From positions 620,001 through 684,000 of the forward strand of contig NZ_JAHKSH010000001.1 of the NCBI RefSeq assembly GCF_019720895.1: 64,000 nt of DNA, written 5' to 3'. The notes under the pieces are model-generated. The model saw only the letters and a program-made list of their open reading frames with translations. It was not told where the DNA came from and did not search any database. Shown here piece after piece: positions 49,143-57,132 of this stretch. Within the stretch, counting starts at the first letter, position 1, and every line of letters begins with the position of its first letter. This DNA is from Microbacterium salitolerans. GTDB taxonomy: Bacteria; Actinomycetota; Actinomycetes; Actinomycetales; Microbacteriaceae. The position numbers and the translations under genes are program-made.

Positions 49143-49512
49143 GTGATTCAGAACGAATCCCGCCTGAAGGTCGCCGACAACACCGGCGCGAAGGAGCTGC
49201 TGACGATTCGCGTGCTCGGTGGTTCCAACCGCCGCTACGCGGGTGTCGGCGACACCATCGTGGCCACGGTCAAGGACGCGATCCCCGGCGGCAACGTGAA
49301 GAAGGGCGACGTCGTCAAGGCGGTCGTCGTCCGAACCGTGAAGCAGACGCGCCGTCCTGACGGCTCGTACATCAAGTTCGACGAGAACGCCGCCGTCATC
49401 CTGAAGAACGACGGGGAGCCCCGCGGCACCCGCATCTTCGGACCGGTCGGTCGTGAGCTTCGTGACCGCAAGTTCATGAAGATCGTCTCGCTCGCCCCGG
49501 AGGTGCTGTAAC
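49143..49512 (+). CDS. rplN: 50S ribosomal protein L14
   Basis: 122 residues. [39 protein letters not shown] and [20 protein letters not shown] are diagnostic of L14. The start is a GTG with AAGGAG close upstream (49131-49136). It opens the spc part of the cluster. Confidence 0.97.
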
Positions 49513-49514
49513 AC

Positions 49515-49886
49515 ATGGCCAAGATCAAGAAGGGCGACCTCGTCCAGGTGATCACCGGAGCCACGCAGGAGCGCGGCGGAGACCGCGGCAAGCAGGGCAC
49601 GGTCCTCGAGGTCCTCGGCAATCGCGTGATCGTCGAGGGCGTCAACTACATCACCAAGCACAACCGCGTCGGACAGACGCAGCGCGGCACCAAGACCGGT
49701 GGAATCGAGACCTTCGAGGCCCCGATCCACGTGTCGAACGTCGCGATCGTCGACCCCGAGACGAAGAAGCCGACTCGCGTCGGCTACCGCGTCGAGGAGC
49801 AGGTCAAGGACGGCGTCAAGAAGACCGTGCGCGTGCGCATCGCCAAGGGCTCGGGCGAGGACATCCCCGACCCCAAGGGAAAGTAA
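49515..49886 (+). CDS. rplX: 50S ribosomal protein L24
   Basis: 123 residues. [20 protein letters not shown] near the start holds the KOW motif, followed by [21 protein letters not shown]24 starts 50S assembly. It lies 3 nt after rplN. The C-terminus is charged and slightly longer than the enterobacterial protein. Confidence 0.97.
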   Translation: MAKIKKGDLVQVITGATQERGGDRGKQGTVLEVLGNRVIVEGVNYITKHNRVGQTQRGTKTGGIETFEAPIHVSNVAIVDPETKKPTRVGYRVEEQVKDGVKKTVRVRIAKGSGEDIPDPKGK

Positions 49887-49896
49887 GGGTTAGCAA

Positions 49897-50478
49897 ATGA
49901 GCACGGACACCGCCGCGCAGTCTGGCAAAATCCAGCCGCGCCTGAAGCAGGTCTACCGCAACGACATCCGTCAGAAGATGCAGGACGAGTTCGGCTACGA
50001 GAACGTCATGCAGGTCCCCGGCCTGGTCAAGGTCGTGGTCAACACGGGTGTCGGCGAGGCCGCACGCGACAGCAAGGTGATCGACGGCGCGGTGAAGGAC
50101 CTCACGGCCATCACCGGTCAGAAGCCCGTCGTCACCAAGGCGAAGAAGTCGATCGCGCAGTTCAAGCTGCGCGAGGGCCAGGCCATCGGCGCGCACGTCA
50201 CCCTCCGTGGCGACCGCTCGTGGGAGTTCCTGGACCGTCTCATCTCGCTCGCTCTTCCGCGCATCCGCGACTTCCGCGGTCTGTCGCCGAAGCAGTTCGA
50301 CGGCAACGGCAACTACACCTTCGGTGTGACCGAGCAGTCGATCTTCCACGAGATCGATCAGGACAAGATCGACCGCGTGCGCGGCTTCGACATCACGATC
50401 GTCACGACCGCGAAGAACGATGCGGAGGGCCGCGCGCTCCTCACGCACTTCGGCTTCCCGTTCGTGAAGGACGCCTGA
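49897..50478 (+). CDS. rplE: 50S ribosomal protein L5
   Basis: 193 residues. [40 protein letters not shown] and [20 protein letters not shown] match L5, the 5S rRNA and P-site tRNA contact. AAGGGTTAGCAA precedes the ATG. The gene for S14, which often follows here, is absent. Confidence 0.97.
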   Translation: MSTDTAAQSGKIQPRLKQVYRNDIRQKMQDEFGYENVMQVPGLVKVVVNTGVGEAARDSKVIDGAVKDLTAITGQKPVVTKAKKSIAQFKLREGQAIGAHVTLRGDRSWEFLDRLISLALPRIRDFRGLSPKQFDGNGNYTFGVTEQSIFHEIDQDKIDRVRGFDITIVTTAKNDAEGRALLTHFGFPFVKDA

Positions 50479-50510
50479 GCGGACATCCGCCCACTCAGGG
50501 AAACAGCTGA

Positions 50511-50545
50511 GGATGCCGGGCTCGGTTTGGCCGGGCCCGGCATCC
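50511..50545 (+). terminator. Hairpin between rplE and rpsH
   Basis: Perfect 10-bp arms GGATGCCGGG (50511-50520) and CCCGGCATCC (50536-50545) with a 15-nt loop but no T run. It may stop or pause part of the transcription inside the spc operon. Confidence 0.5.
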
Positions 50546-50550
50546 TGGCT

Positions 50551-50567
50551 GACAATTGAACATTGTC
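50551..50567. promoter_or_regulatory. Inverted repeat in the rplE-rpsH gap
   Basis: GACAAT (50551-50556), TGAAC, ATTGTC (50562-50567). TTGAAC at 50556-50561 could act as a -35 for an internal promoter before rpsH, though no clear -10 is at the right spacing. Confidence 0.35.
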
Positions 50568-50636
50568 TATCCACGTCGTGGTAGGTCGTCTGTCGCGTAA
50601 CGGCAGCCGAAACCTCATGAACAAAGGAAATCTCAC

Positions 50637-51035
50637 ATGACCATGACAGACCCGGTCGCAGATCTGCTGACCCGTCTGCGCAACGCGAACTCGGCGCACC
50701 ACGACCAGGTGTCGCTGCCGTCGAGCAAGCTGAAGACGCACATCGCCGACATCCTCAAGCGCGAGGGCTACATCGCAGGGTGGGAAGAGACCGACGCGCG
50801 CGTCGGCAAGACCCTCACCCTGACGCTGAAGTACGGCTCCAACCGCGAGCGCTCGCTTCAGGGCCTCAAGCGTGTGTCGAAGCCCGGACTCCGCGTGTAC
50901 GCGAAGTCGAACGAGCTCCCCAAGGTGCTCGGTGGCCTCGGCGTCGCAATCCTGTCCACCTCCAGCGGTCTTCTCACCGACCGTCAGGCCGAGCAGAAGG
51001 GCGTGGGCGGAGAAGTTCTCGCCTACGTGTGGTGA
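50637..51035 (+). CDS. rpsH: 30S ribosomal protein S8
   Basis: 132 residues. [20 protein letters not shown] and [26 protein letters not shown]-type C-terminus match S8, a 16S assembly protein. The first ATG (50637) follows AAGGAAA; an ATG two codons later is the alternative. A 158-bp gap with a hairpin separates it from rplE. Confidence 0.97.
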   Translation: MTMTDPVADLLTRLRNANSAHHDQVSLPSSKLKTHIADILKREGYIAGWEETDARVGKTLTLTLKYGSNRERSLQGLKRVSKPGLRVYAKSNELPKVLGGLGVAILSTSSGLLTDRQAEQKGVGGEVLAYVW

Positions 51036-51041
51036 TCGACG

Positions 51042-51578
51042 ATGTCGCGTATCGGAAAACTTCCCATTGACATTCCCGCGGGCGTCGAGGTGAAGATCGA
51101 CGGTCAGTCGGTCTTCGTCAAGGGCCCGAAGGGCGAGCTCAGCTTCGAGTTCGCCGCGCCCATCGAGGCCAAGGTCGAGGATGGCCAGGTCATCGTCAGC
51201 CGTCCCGACGAGGAGCGCGAGTCGCGTGCACTGCACGGCCTGACCCGCACCCTCATCAACAACGACATCATCGGCGTGACCCAGGGTTACTCCAAGGATC
51301 TCGAGATCGTCGGCACTGGTTACCGCGCGCAGCAGAAGGGCTCGAACGTCGAGCTCGCTCTCGGCTTCTCGCACCCCGTGCTCATCGAGCCGCCGGCCGG
51401 CATCACCTACAAGGTCGAGGGCAACAACAAGCTGACCGTCAGCGGCCTCTCCAAGCAGGCCGTCGGCGAGGCAGCTGCCAAAATCCGCAAGATCCGTCCG
51501 CCGGAGCCCTACAAGGGCAAGGGTGTGCGTTACGCCGGCGAGCAGGTCCGCCGCAAGGCCGGAAAGGCTGGTAAGTAA
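51042..51578 (+). CDS. rplF: 50S ribosomal protein L6
   Basis: 178 residues. [20 protein letters not shown] at the start, [20 protein letters not shown] in the middle and [20 protein letters not shown] at the end identify L6 near the factor-binding site. It lies 6 nt after rpsH. Confidence 0.98.
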   Translation: MSRIGKLPIDIPAGVEVKIDGQSVFVKGPKGELSFEFAAPIEAKVEDGQVIVSRPDEERESRALHGLTRTLINNDIIGVTQGYSKDLEIVGTGYRAQQKGSNVELALGFSHPVLIEPPAGITYKVEGNNKLTVSGLSKQAVGEAAAKIRKIRPPEPYKGKGVRYAGEQVRRKAGKAGK

Positions 51579-51580
51579 TC

Positions 51581-51940
51581 ATGGCTGTGAAGTCGAAGAC
51601 TGCAGCGCGTTCGCGCCGCCACACTCGCCTTCGCAAGAAGGTCGTGGGCACCGCGCAGCGTCCCCGTCTCGTCGTGACGCGCTCCGCTCGTCACGTGTTC
51701 GTCCAGATCATCGACGACGCTCAGGGCCACACGCTCGCGTCGGCGTCGACCCTCGAGACCGAGCTCCGCTCGCTCGGGGCTGACAAGACCGCCAAGGCAC
51801 GCAAGGTCGGCGAGCTTCTCGCCGAGCGCGCGAAGGCCGCTGGCATCGAGGCCGTCGTGTTCGACCGCGGCGGCAACCGCTACGCAGGTCGCGTCGCGGC
51901 CATCGCGGATGGCGCGCGCGAGGGAGGGCTGAGCCTGTGA
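51581..51940 (+). CDS. rplR: 50S ribosomal protein L18
   Basis: 119 residues. [37 protein letters not shown] and [20 protein letters not shown] match L18, a 5S rRNA-binding protein. It is 2 nt after rplF and overlaps rpsE (GTGA). Confidence 0.98.
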   Translation: MAVKSKTAARSRRHTRLRKKVVGTAQRPRLVVTRSARHVFVQIIDDAQGHTLASASTLETELRSLGADKTAKARKVGELLAERAKAAGIEAVVFDRGGNRYAGRVAAIADGAREGGLSL

Positions 51941-52626
51941 GTGACAACAAGGAGACCGAAGTGACCACCGAAGCCGGTCAGAAGGCGCCCGAGAAGGCGC
52001 AGACCGAGCAGCGCCAGGATCGTCGCGGCAACGACCGCGGCGGCCGTGGAGGCCGTGGCGACCGTCGTGGCAACGACCGCGGTCGCGGCAACGACAGCCA
52101 GTTCCTGGAGCGCGTCGTCACGATCAACCGCGTCGCCAAGGTCGTCAAGGGTGGTCGTCGCTTCAGCTTCACCGCTCTCGTCGTCGTCGGCGACGGTGCG
52201 GGTCTCGTGGGCGTCGGCTACGGCAAGGCTCGCGAGGTTCCCCTCGCGATCTCGAAGGGCGTCGAGGAGGCGAAGCGCAACTTCTTCCGCGTTCCTCGTG
52301 CCGGCCAGTCGATCCCGCACCCCGTGCAGGGTGAGGCCGCAGCCGGTGTCGTCATGCTCCGCCCGGCGTCCGCGGGTACCGGTGTCATCGCCGGTGGTCC
52401 CGTCCGCGCCGTGCTCGAGTGCGCCGGCATCCACGACGTGCTGTCGAAGTCGCTCGGCTCGTCGAACACGATCAACATCGTGCACGCGACGGTCGCGGCT
52501 CTGAAGCAGCTCGAGGAGCCTCGTGCGGTCGCCGCGCGTCGCGGTCTCGAGTTCGACCAGGTCGCGCCCGCCCGTCTGGTTCGTGCGGAGGCAGAGGCCG
52601 CCGCTGCTGCGAAGGTAGGTTCCTGA
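51937..52626 (+). CDS. rpsE: 30S ribosomal protein S5
   Basis: 229 residues. [40 protein letters not shown] and [19 protein letters not shown] are S5 signatures. The first 50 residues are an unusual low-complexity extension rich in Arg, Gly, Asp and Asn ([19 protein letters not shown]), probably flexible and RNA-binding. The start is GTG overlapping rplR. Confidence 0.96.
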   Translation: MSDNKETEVTTEAGQKAPEKAQTEQRQDRRGNDRGGRGGRGDRRGNDRGRGNDSQFLERVVTINRVAKVVKGGRRFSFTALVVVGDGAGLVGVGYGKAREVPLAISKGVEEAKRNFFRVPRAGQSIPHPVQGEAAAGVVMLRPASAGTGVIAGGPVRAVLECAGIHDVLSKSLGSSNTINIVHATVAALKQLEEPRAVAARRGLEFDQVAPARLVRAEAEAAAAAKVGS

Positions 52627-52811
52627 TGGCTGCGCGTCTGAAGGTTACGCAGATCAAGTCCAAGGTGAGCGAGAAGCAGAACCAGCGTCACACGCTGCGG
52701 AGCCTCGGTCTCAAGCGCATCGGTGACGCGGTCGTCCGCCCCGACGACGCTCAGACCCGCGGTTACGTCCGTGCCGTCGCTCACCTCGTGAAGGTTGAGG
52801 AGATCGACTGA
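52626..52811 (+). CDS. rpmD: 50S ribosomal protein L30
   Basis: 61 residues. [20 protein letters not shown] and [18 protein letters not shown] are L30. It overlaps both neighbours by one base (TGATG). Confidence 0.97.
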   Translation: MAARLKVTQIKSKVSEKQNQRHTLRSLGLKRIGDAVVRPDDAQTRGYVRAVAHLVKVEEID

Positions 52812-53269
52812 TGGCTGAGAACAACGAGCGCCCCGGCGTGCTCAAGGCTCACCACCTGCGTCCCGTCCCCGGCGCCAACACCGCGAAGACCCGCAAGGGT
52901 CGCGGTGAGGGCTCGAAGGGCAAGACGGCGGGTCGAGGCACCAAGGGAACGCGCGCGCGCAACACCGTGCGCGTCGGCTTCGAGGGTGGCCAGATGCCGC
53001 TGCACATGCGCACCCCGAAGCTGCGCGGGTTCAAGAACCCGTTCCGCACCGAGTACCAGGTCGTGAACCTGGACAAGCTGGCCGAGGCCTTCCCCGAGGG
53101 CGGCGACATCACTGTCGACGACATCGTGGCCAAGGGCCTCGTGCGCAAGAACCAGCTGGTCAAGGTTCTGGGCGACGGCGAGATCTCGGTCGCGCTGAAC
53201 GTCCAGGCCGACAAGGTCTCGGCGTCGGCCAAGGCCAAGATCGAGGCCGCAGGCGGTTCCATCAAGTAA
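52811..53269 (+). CDS. rplO: 50S ribosomal protein L15
   Basis: 152 residues. [20 protein letters not shown], then [20 protein letters not shown] and [18 protein letters not shown] match L15. It is the last ribosomal protein gene in the window and is followed by a strong terminator, so secY-adk-map forms a separate unit at least in part. Confidence 0.98.
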   Translation: MAENNERPGVLKAHHLRPVPGANTAKTRKGRGEGSKGKTAGRGTKGTRARNTVRVGFEGGQMPLHMRTPKLRGFKNPFRTEYQVVNLDKLAEAFPEGGDITVDDIVAKGLVRKNQLVKVLGDGEISVALNVQADKVSASAKAKIEAAGGSIK

Positions 53270-53291
53270 CGCACTCGCGTGCGTTCTGCCG

Positions 53292-53330
53292 AAAGGACCG
53301 GGAGCGACGAGCTCCCGGTCCTTTTCGGTT
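53292..53330 (+). terminator. Strong terminator between rplO and secY
   Basis: Perfect 14-bp arms: AAAGGACCGGGAGC (53292-53305) and GCTCCCGGTCCTTT (53311-53324) with a 5-nt loop, then TCGGTT. It lies 23 nt after the rplO stop. Confidence 0.85.
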
Positions 53331-53388
53331 AGTCTTGAGGCTGGTGTGCGCTCCTGCGCGTTCATCGTCCTGTTTGGGAGGCAGTTTC

Positions 53389-54711
53389 TTGTTCAGCGCC
53401 ATCGCGCGGATCTTCCGCACGCCTGACCTTCGCCGGAAGATCGGCTTCACGCTCGGCATCATCGCCATCTACCGCTTCGGCGCGCATGTCCCGGCGCCGT
53501 TCGTGAGCTATCCGAACGTGCAGGCCTGCCTCCAGGAGAACGAGGGCGGCGACGGACTGCTGTCGCTCGTCAACCTCTTCTCGGGCGGCGCGCTCCTGCA
53601 GCTCTCGATCTTCGCCCTCGGCGTCATGCCGTACATCACGGCGACGATCATCACGCAGCTGCTCCGCGTCGTCATCCCGCACTTCGAGGCGCTCCACAAG
53701 GAGGGCCAGGCGGGCCAGGCGAAGCTCACGCAGTACACGCGCTACCTCACGATCGCGCTGGCGCTGCTGCAGTCGACGACGCTCGTCACGGTCGCCCGCT
53801 CGGGTCAGCTGTTCGGCGTCACCGACATCCCCGCCTGCAACAACCTCCTGACGGACAGCGGCTGGCTCGCGCAGGCCATGATCGTCATCACGCTGACGGC
53901 CGGTACGGGCCTCGTGATGTGGATGGCCGAGCTCGTCACCGAGCACGGCGTCGGCAACGGCATGTCGCTGCTCATCTTCACGTCGATCGCCGCGACGTTC
54001 CCCGGTGCGCTCGGCGCCATCCTCGCCGCGCGCGGACTCGAGGTCTTCCTCCTCGTCCTCGCGATCGGCCTCGTCATCGTCGCGCTCGTCGTCTTCGTCG
54101 AGCAGTCTCAGCGCCGCGTCCCCGTGCAGTACGCGAAGCGCATGGTCGGCCGTCGCACGTACGGCGGCACCAACACGTACATCCCGATCAAGGTCAACAT
54201 GGCCGGCGTCGTGCCCGTCATCTTCGCCTCGTCGCTGCTCTACATCCCGGCTCTGATCGCGCAGTTCAACACCCCGACCGACGGATCCGCGCCGCCCGAG
54301 TGGGTGCAGTGGATCGGCCAGTACTTCACGACGGGCGATCAGCCCGTCTACATGGCGGTCTACTTCCTGCTGATCATCGGGTTCACGTACTTCTACGTCG
54401 CGATCACCTTCAACCCGGTCGACGTCGCCGACAACATGAAGAAGTACGGCGGATTCGTTCCCGGCGTCCGCGCCGGTCGGCCCACGGCCGAGTACCTCGA
54501 CTACGTGCTCACGCGCATCACGTTCCCCGGTTCGATCTACCTGGGCCTCATCGCGCTGATCCCGCTCATCGCGCTGGCGACGGTGCAGGCGAACCAGAAC
54601 TTCCCGTTCGGCGGCGCCTCGATCCTCATCATCGTCGGTGTGGGTCTCGAGACCGTCAAGCAGATCGACGCGCAGCTCCAGCAGCGCCACTACGAAGGGC
54701 TCCTCCGATGA
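53389..54711 (+). CDS. secY: Protein translocase subunit SecY
   Basis: 440 residues, ten membrane helices. FSAIARIFRTPDLRRKIGFTLG is the standard start, GVMPYITATIITQLL follows the plug region, and the conserved GGTNTYIPIKVNMAGVVPVI and FNPVDVADNMKKYGGFVPG sequences are present. TTG 53389 is chosen because GGGAGG lies 7 nt upstream and it gives the usual N-terminus. SecY is the pore of the Sec channel. It follows the terminator after rplO, so it probably has its own promoter. It overlaps adk by 4 bp. Confidence 0.97.
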   Translation: MFSAIARIFRTPDLRRKIGFTLGIIAIYRFGAHVPAPFVSYPNVQACLQENEGGDGLLSLVNLFSGGALLQLSIFALGVMPYITATIITQLLRVVIPHFEALHKEGQAGQAKLTQYTRYLTIALALLQSTTLVTVARSGQLFGVTDIPACNNLLTDSGWLAQAMIVITLTAGTGLVMWMAELVTEHGVGNGMSLLIFTSIAATFPGALGAILAARGLEVFLLVLAIGLVIVALVVFVEQSQRRVPVQYAKRMVGRRTYGGTNTYIPIKVNMAGVVPVIFASSLLYIPALIAQFNTPTDGSAPPEWVQWIGQYFTTGDQPVYMAVYFLLIIGFTYFYVAITFNPVDVADNMKKYGGFVPGVRAGRPTAEYLDYVLTRITFPGSIYLGLIALIPLIALATVQANQNFPFGGASILIIVGVGLETVKQIDAQLQQRHYEGLLR

Positions 54712-55301
54712 CGACACGTCTCCTGATCGTCGGGCCGCAGGGCTCGGGCAAGGGCACGCAGGGCGTGCGCATCGCGGAGGGCTTCGGCATCCCCGTCGTC
54801 TCGACGGGCGACATCTTCCGCGCGAACATCAAGAACGAGACCGAGCTCGGCAAGAAGGTCCAGGCGATCACCGACGCCGGTGACCTGGTGCCCGACGAGG
54901 TCACGAGCGAGATCGTGCGCGACCGCCTCGGGGAAGACGACGCGCAGCAGGGCTTCCTGCTCGACGGCTACCCGCGCAACCGCGCGCAGGTGGCGCACCT
55001 CGACGAGTTCCTGTCGGCGCGCGACGAGAAGCTCGACGCCGTGATCCTCCTCGACGTGCCGCGCGACGAGTCGATCTCCCGCATCCTCCAGCGGGCGACC
55101 GAGCAGGGCCGCAGCGACGACACCGAAGAGGCCGTGGCGAAGCGCCTGTCGATCTACGAGAGCGAGACCGCGCCGATCATCGACACGTATGCCGAGCGCG
55201 GCATCGTCGACCGCATCGACGGCGTGGGCTCGCTCGACGAGATCACCGCGCGCATCGTGTCCGCACTCGAGGCCCGCGGCCTCGTGCGCGTCGCCGTCTG
55301 A
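54708..55301 (+). CDS. adk: Adenylate kinase (short form)
   Basis: 197 residues. LLIVGPQGSGKGTQGVRIAE is the P-loop; ISTGD-type sequence (VSTGDIFRANIKNETELG), GFLLDGYPRNRAQ and the short LID region (RATEQGRSDDTEEAVAKRL) follow. It lacks the longer zinc-type LID, as usual for actinobacterial enzymes. It balances ATP, ADP and AMP. The ATG overlaps the secY stop. Confidence 0.97.
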   Translation: MTTRLLIVGPQGSGKGTQGVRIAEGFGIPVVSTGDIFRANIKNETELGKKVQAITDAGDLVPDEVTSEIVRDRLGEDDAQQGFLLDGYPRNRAQVAHLDEFLSARDEKLDAVILLDVPRDESISRILQRATEQGRSDDTEEAVAKRLSIYESETAPIIDTYAERGIVDRIDGVGSLDEITARIVSALEARGLVRVAV

Positions 55302-55313
55302 CGGATCCGCCTG

Positions 55314-56171
55314 GTGGGCATGTTCCGTCGCTCGATCTACAAGAAGCCCGCGCAGCTTCGCGGCATGATCGAACCCGGCGCCATCACGGCCGCGGCGCTC
55401 GATGCCGTCGCCGAGGCGATCCGGCCGGGCATCACGACGCTCGAGCTCGATCGCATCGCGGAGCAGGCGATCACTCAGAGCGGGGCCCACTCGAACTTCC
55501 AGCTCGTCCCGGGCTACCGCCACACCGTCTGCGTCTCCGTCAACGACGAGGTCGTGCACGGGATCCCCGGTGAGCGTGTGCTCGAGGCCGGCGACATCGT
55601 GTCGGTCGACTGCGGCGCCGAGACGCCCGAAGGATGGAACGGCGACTCCGCGCGCACGTTCATCGTCCCGGGCGAGCACGCGGATCCCGAGCTCGTCGCG
55701 CAGCGCCAGGAGCTCAGCGACGTGACGCGCGCCTCGATGTGGGCCGGCATCGCGGCCCTCGCGTCGGCGTCGCATCTCGGACAGGTGGGCGCCGTCATCC
55801 AGGATCACATCGAGGCGAATCCGCTGCCCTCGACGGGTCAGCCCGCCGGCATCCTGCGCGACTACGTCGGCCACGGCATCGGCAAGAGGATGCACGAGGA
55901 GCCGACGCTCTTCCACTATGCGACGCCGGGGCGCGGCGCCGAGATCAAGCCCGGACTGTGCATCTGCGTCGAGCCGATGATGACGGCCGGCAGCGAAGAG
56001 GTCGTCGTCGAGGACGACGACTGGACGATCTCGACGGTCGACGGATCCAGCGGCGCACACTGGGAACATAGCGTCGCCGTGCATGCTGATGGCATCTGGG
56101 TCCTGACGGCTCCCGACGGGGGAGCAGAGGGCCTGGCGCCCTTCGGCGTGACGCCGACCCCCATTCCCTGA
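55314..56171 (+). CDS. map: Methionine aminopeptidase, type I
   Basis: 285 residues. Metal ligands can be placed: the Asp in VSVDCGAETP and in GDSARTF, the His in YVGHGIGKRMHEEP and the Glu in CVEPMMT and in EHSVAVHADG. It removes the starting Met of new proteins. GTG 55314 is the first start; ATG 55320 (two codons on) is equally possible. It lies 12 nt after adk. infA, which commonly follows map in this cluster, is not here. Confidence 0.95.
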   Translation: MGMFRRSIYKKPAQLRGMIEPGAITAAALDAVAEAIRPGITTLELDRIAEQAITQSGAHSNFQLVPGYRHTVCVSVNDEVVHGIPGERVLEAGDIVSVDCGAETPEGWNGDSARTFIVPGEHADPELVAQRQELSDVTRASMWAGIAALASASHLGQVGAVIQDHIEANPLPSTGQPAGILRDYVGHGIGKRMHEEPTLFHYATPGRGAEIKPGLCICVEPMMTAGSEEVVVEDDDWTISTVDGSSGAHWEHSVAVHADGIWVLTAPDGGAEGLAPFGVTPTPIP

Positions 56172-56196
56172 CACCCCTCACCGAAAGTCACCGCAC

Positions 56197-56886
56197 ATGA
56201 TGATGGCAGCAGCAGCAGGCAAGAACCGGAGCGTCTTCGCGATCGTGATCTCGGTCGTCGTGATCGTCGCGGTCGCCGGCGTCGGAGCCCTGGTGTTCTG
56301 GATGAACCAGACGGCGAAGGAGCCCGCCGCGTCGCCCGCGGCGGCTTCGATCAACGAGGAGACCGGCGCGATCGCGATCGGCGACGGGGAGAACACGGTC
56401 GCCGAGTACATCGACTTCATGTGCCCGTTCTGCCAGCAGGCGTTCGAATCGTACAGCGACACGACCACCGAGCTGGTCGAGAGCGGTGACATCACGCTCG
56501 AGATCCACCCGATCTCGATCCTCGACCGTGCCTCGCAGGATACGCAGTTCTCGACGCGCTCGGCGAGCGCGGCCTACTGCGTCGCGGAGGACAACGGCGA
56601 CGCCGTCTACCCGTTCGTCGACCTGATGTTCCGGAATCAGCCGAGCGAGGGCTCGTCGGGCCTCGACGACGCGCAGATCATCGAGTACGCCGAGCAGGCG
56701 GGAGCGACGGGCGCGGCCGACTGCATCGAGGCGGGCGAGTACATGGACTACGTCACGGAGATGACGGAGGAGACGCCGATCGCCGAGGGCGGGCAGGGCA
56801 TCTCGACGCCCACGGTCGTCGTCAACGGCGAGGTCATCGCGGTCACGATGGATCCGGAGACGGACATCGTCGCGAACCTCCAGTAA
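56197..56886 (+). CDS. Membrane-anchored DsbA-like thioredoxin-domain protein
   Basis: 229 residues. One N-terminal helix (SVFAIVISVVVIVAVAGVGALVFW, about 11-35) anchors it, with the rest outside. YIDFMCPFCQQAFESYSDT holds the CxxC active site (CPFC), and GISTPTVVVNGEVI near the end has the cis-Pro that faces it. This fits the DsbA/BdbD-like family that forms disulfides in exported proteins. It has two extra Cys (YCVAED, DCIEAG) that may pair. It lies 25 nt after map and ends before a hairpin. Confidence 0.88.
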   Translation: MMMAAAAGKNRSVFAIVISVVVIVAVAGVGALVFWMNQTAKEPAASPAAASINEETGAIAIGDGENTVAEYIDFMCPFCQQAFESYSDTTTELVESGDITLEIHPISILDRASQDTQFSTRSASAAYCVAEDNGDAVYPFVDLMFRNQPSEGSSGLDDAQIIEYAEQAGATGAADCIEAGEYMDYVTEMTEETPIAEGGQGISTPTVVVNGEVIAVTMDPETDIVANLQ

Positions 56887-56915
56887 CGTCACCGCACGCA
56901 TCGCGTGCGTTTCCT

Positions 56916-56950
56916 GAGGGCCCCGTTCTGCTTCGGCAGGCGGGGCCCTC
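56916..56950 (+). terminator. Hairpin terminator after the DsbA-like gene
   Basis: Outer arms GAGGGCCCCG (56916-56925) and CGGGGCCCTC (56941-56950) with an inner CTGC-TTCG-GCAG stem. No T run follows. A smaller hairpin (CGCACGC/GCGTGCG, 56893-56909) precedes it. Confidence 0.65.
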
Positions 56951-57046
56951 GGCGTGTTACCGAAATGTGAAGATTCTCGCTTGGGGGAGACATCCCTGTG
57001 ACAGCGGGGCAGAAACGCGTCCGCATCCGGTAGGAATGAATGTGAG

Positions 57047-57065
57047 GTGCAACTGTACATTGCAC
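57047..57065. promoter_or_regulatory. Operator-like inverted repeat over the peptide-transport promoter
   Basis: GTGCAA (57047-57052), 7-nt centre, TTGCAC (57060-57065), a perfect 6-bp inverted repeat. Its right arm is the -35 box of the promoter below, so a bound regulator would block it. Confidence 0.5.
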
Positions 57066-57089
57066 GGTCCTACATCACACGGCTAGAGT
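57060..57089 (+). promoter_or_regulatory. Promoter of the peptide-transport operon
   Basis: TTGCAC (57060-57065), 18-bp spacer, TAGAGT (57084-57089). Transcription would start near 57096, giving either a leaderless mRNA at ATG 57097 or a 36-nt leader to ATG 57133. Confidence 0.55.
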
Positions 57090-57132
57090 CCCGCGTATGC
57101 AATGGGGCACACAGAAAGCAGGTTCACGCGCG

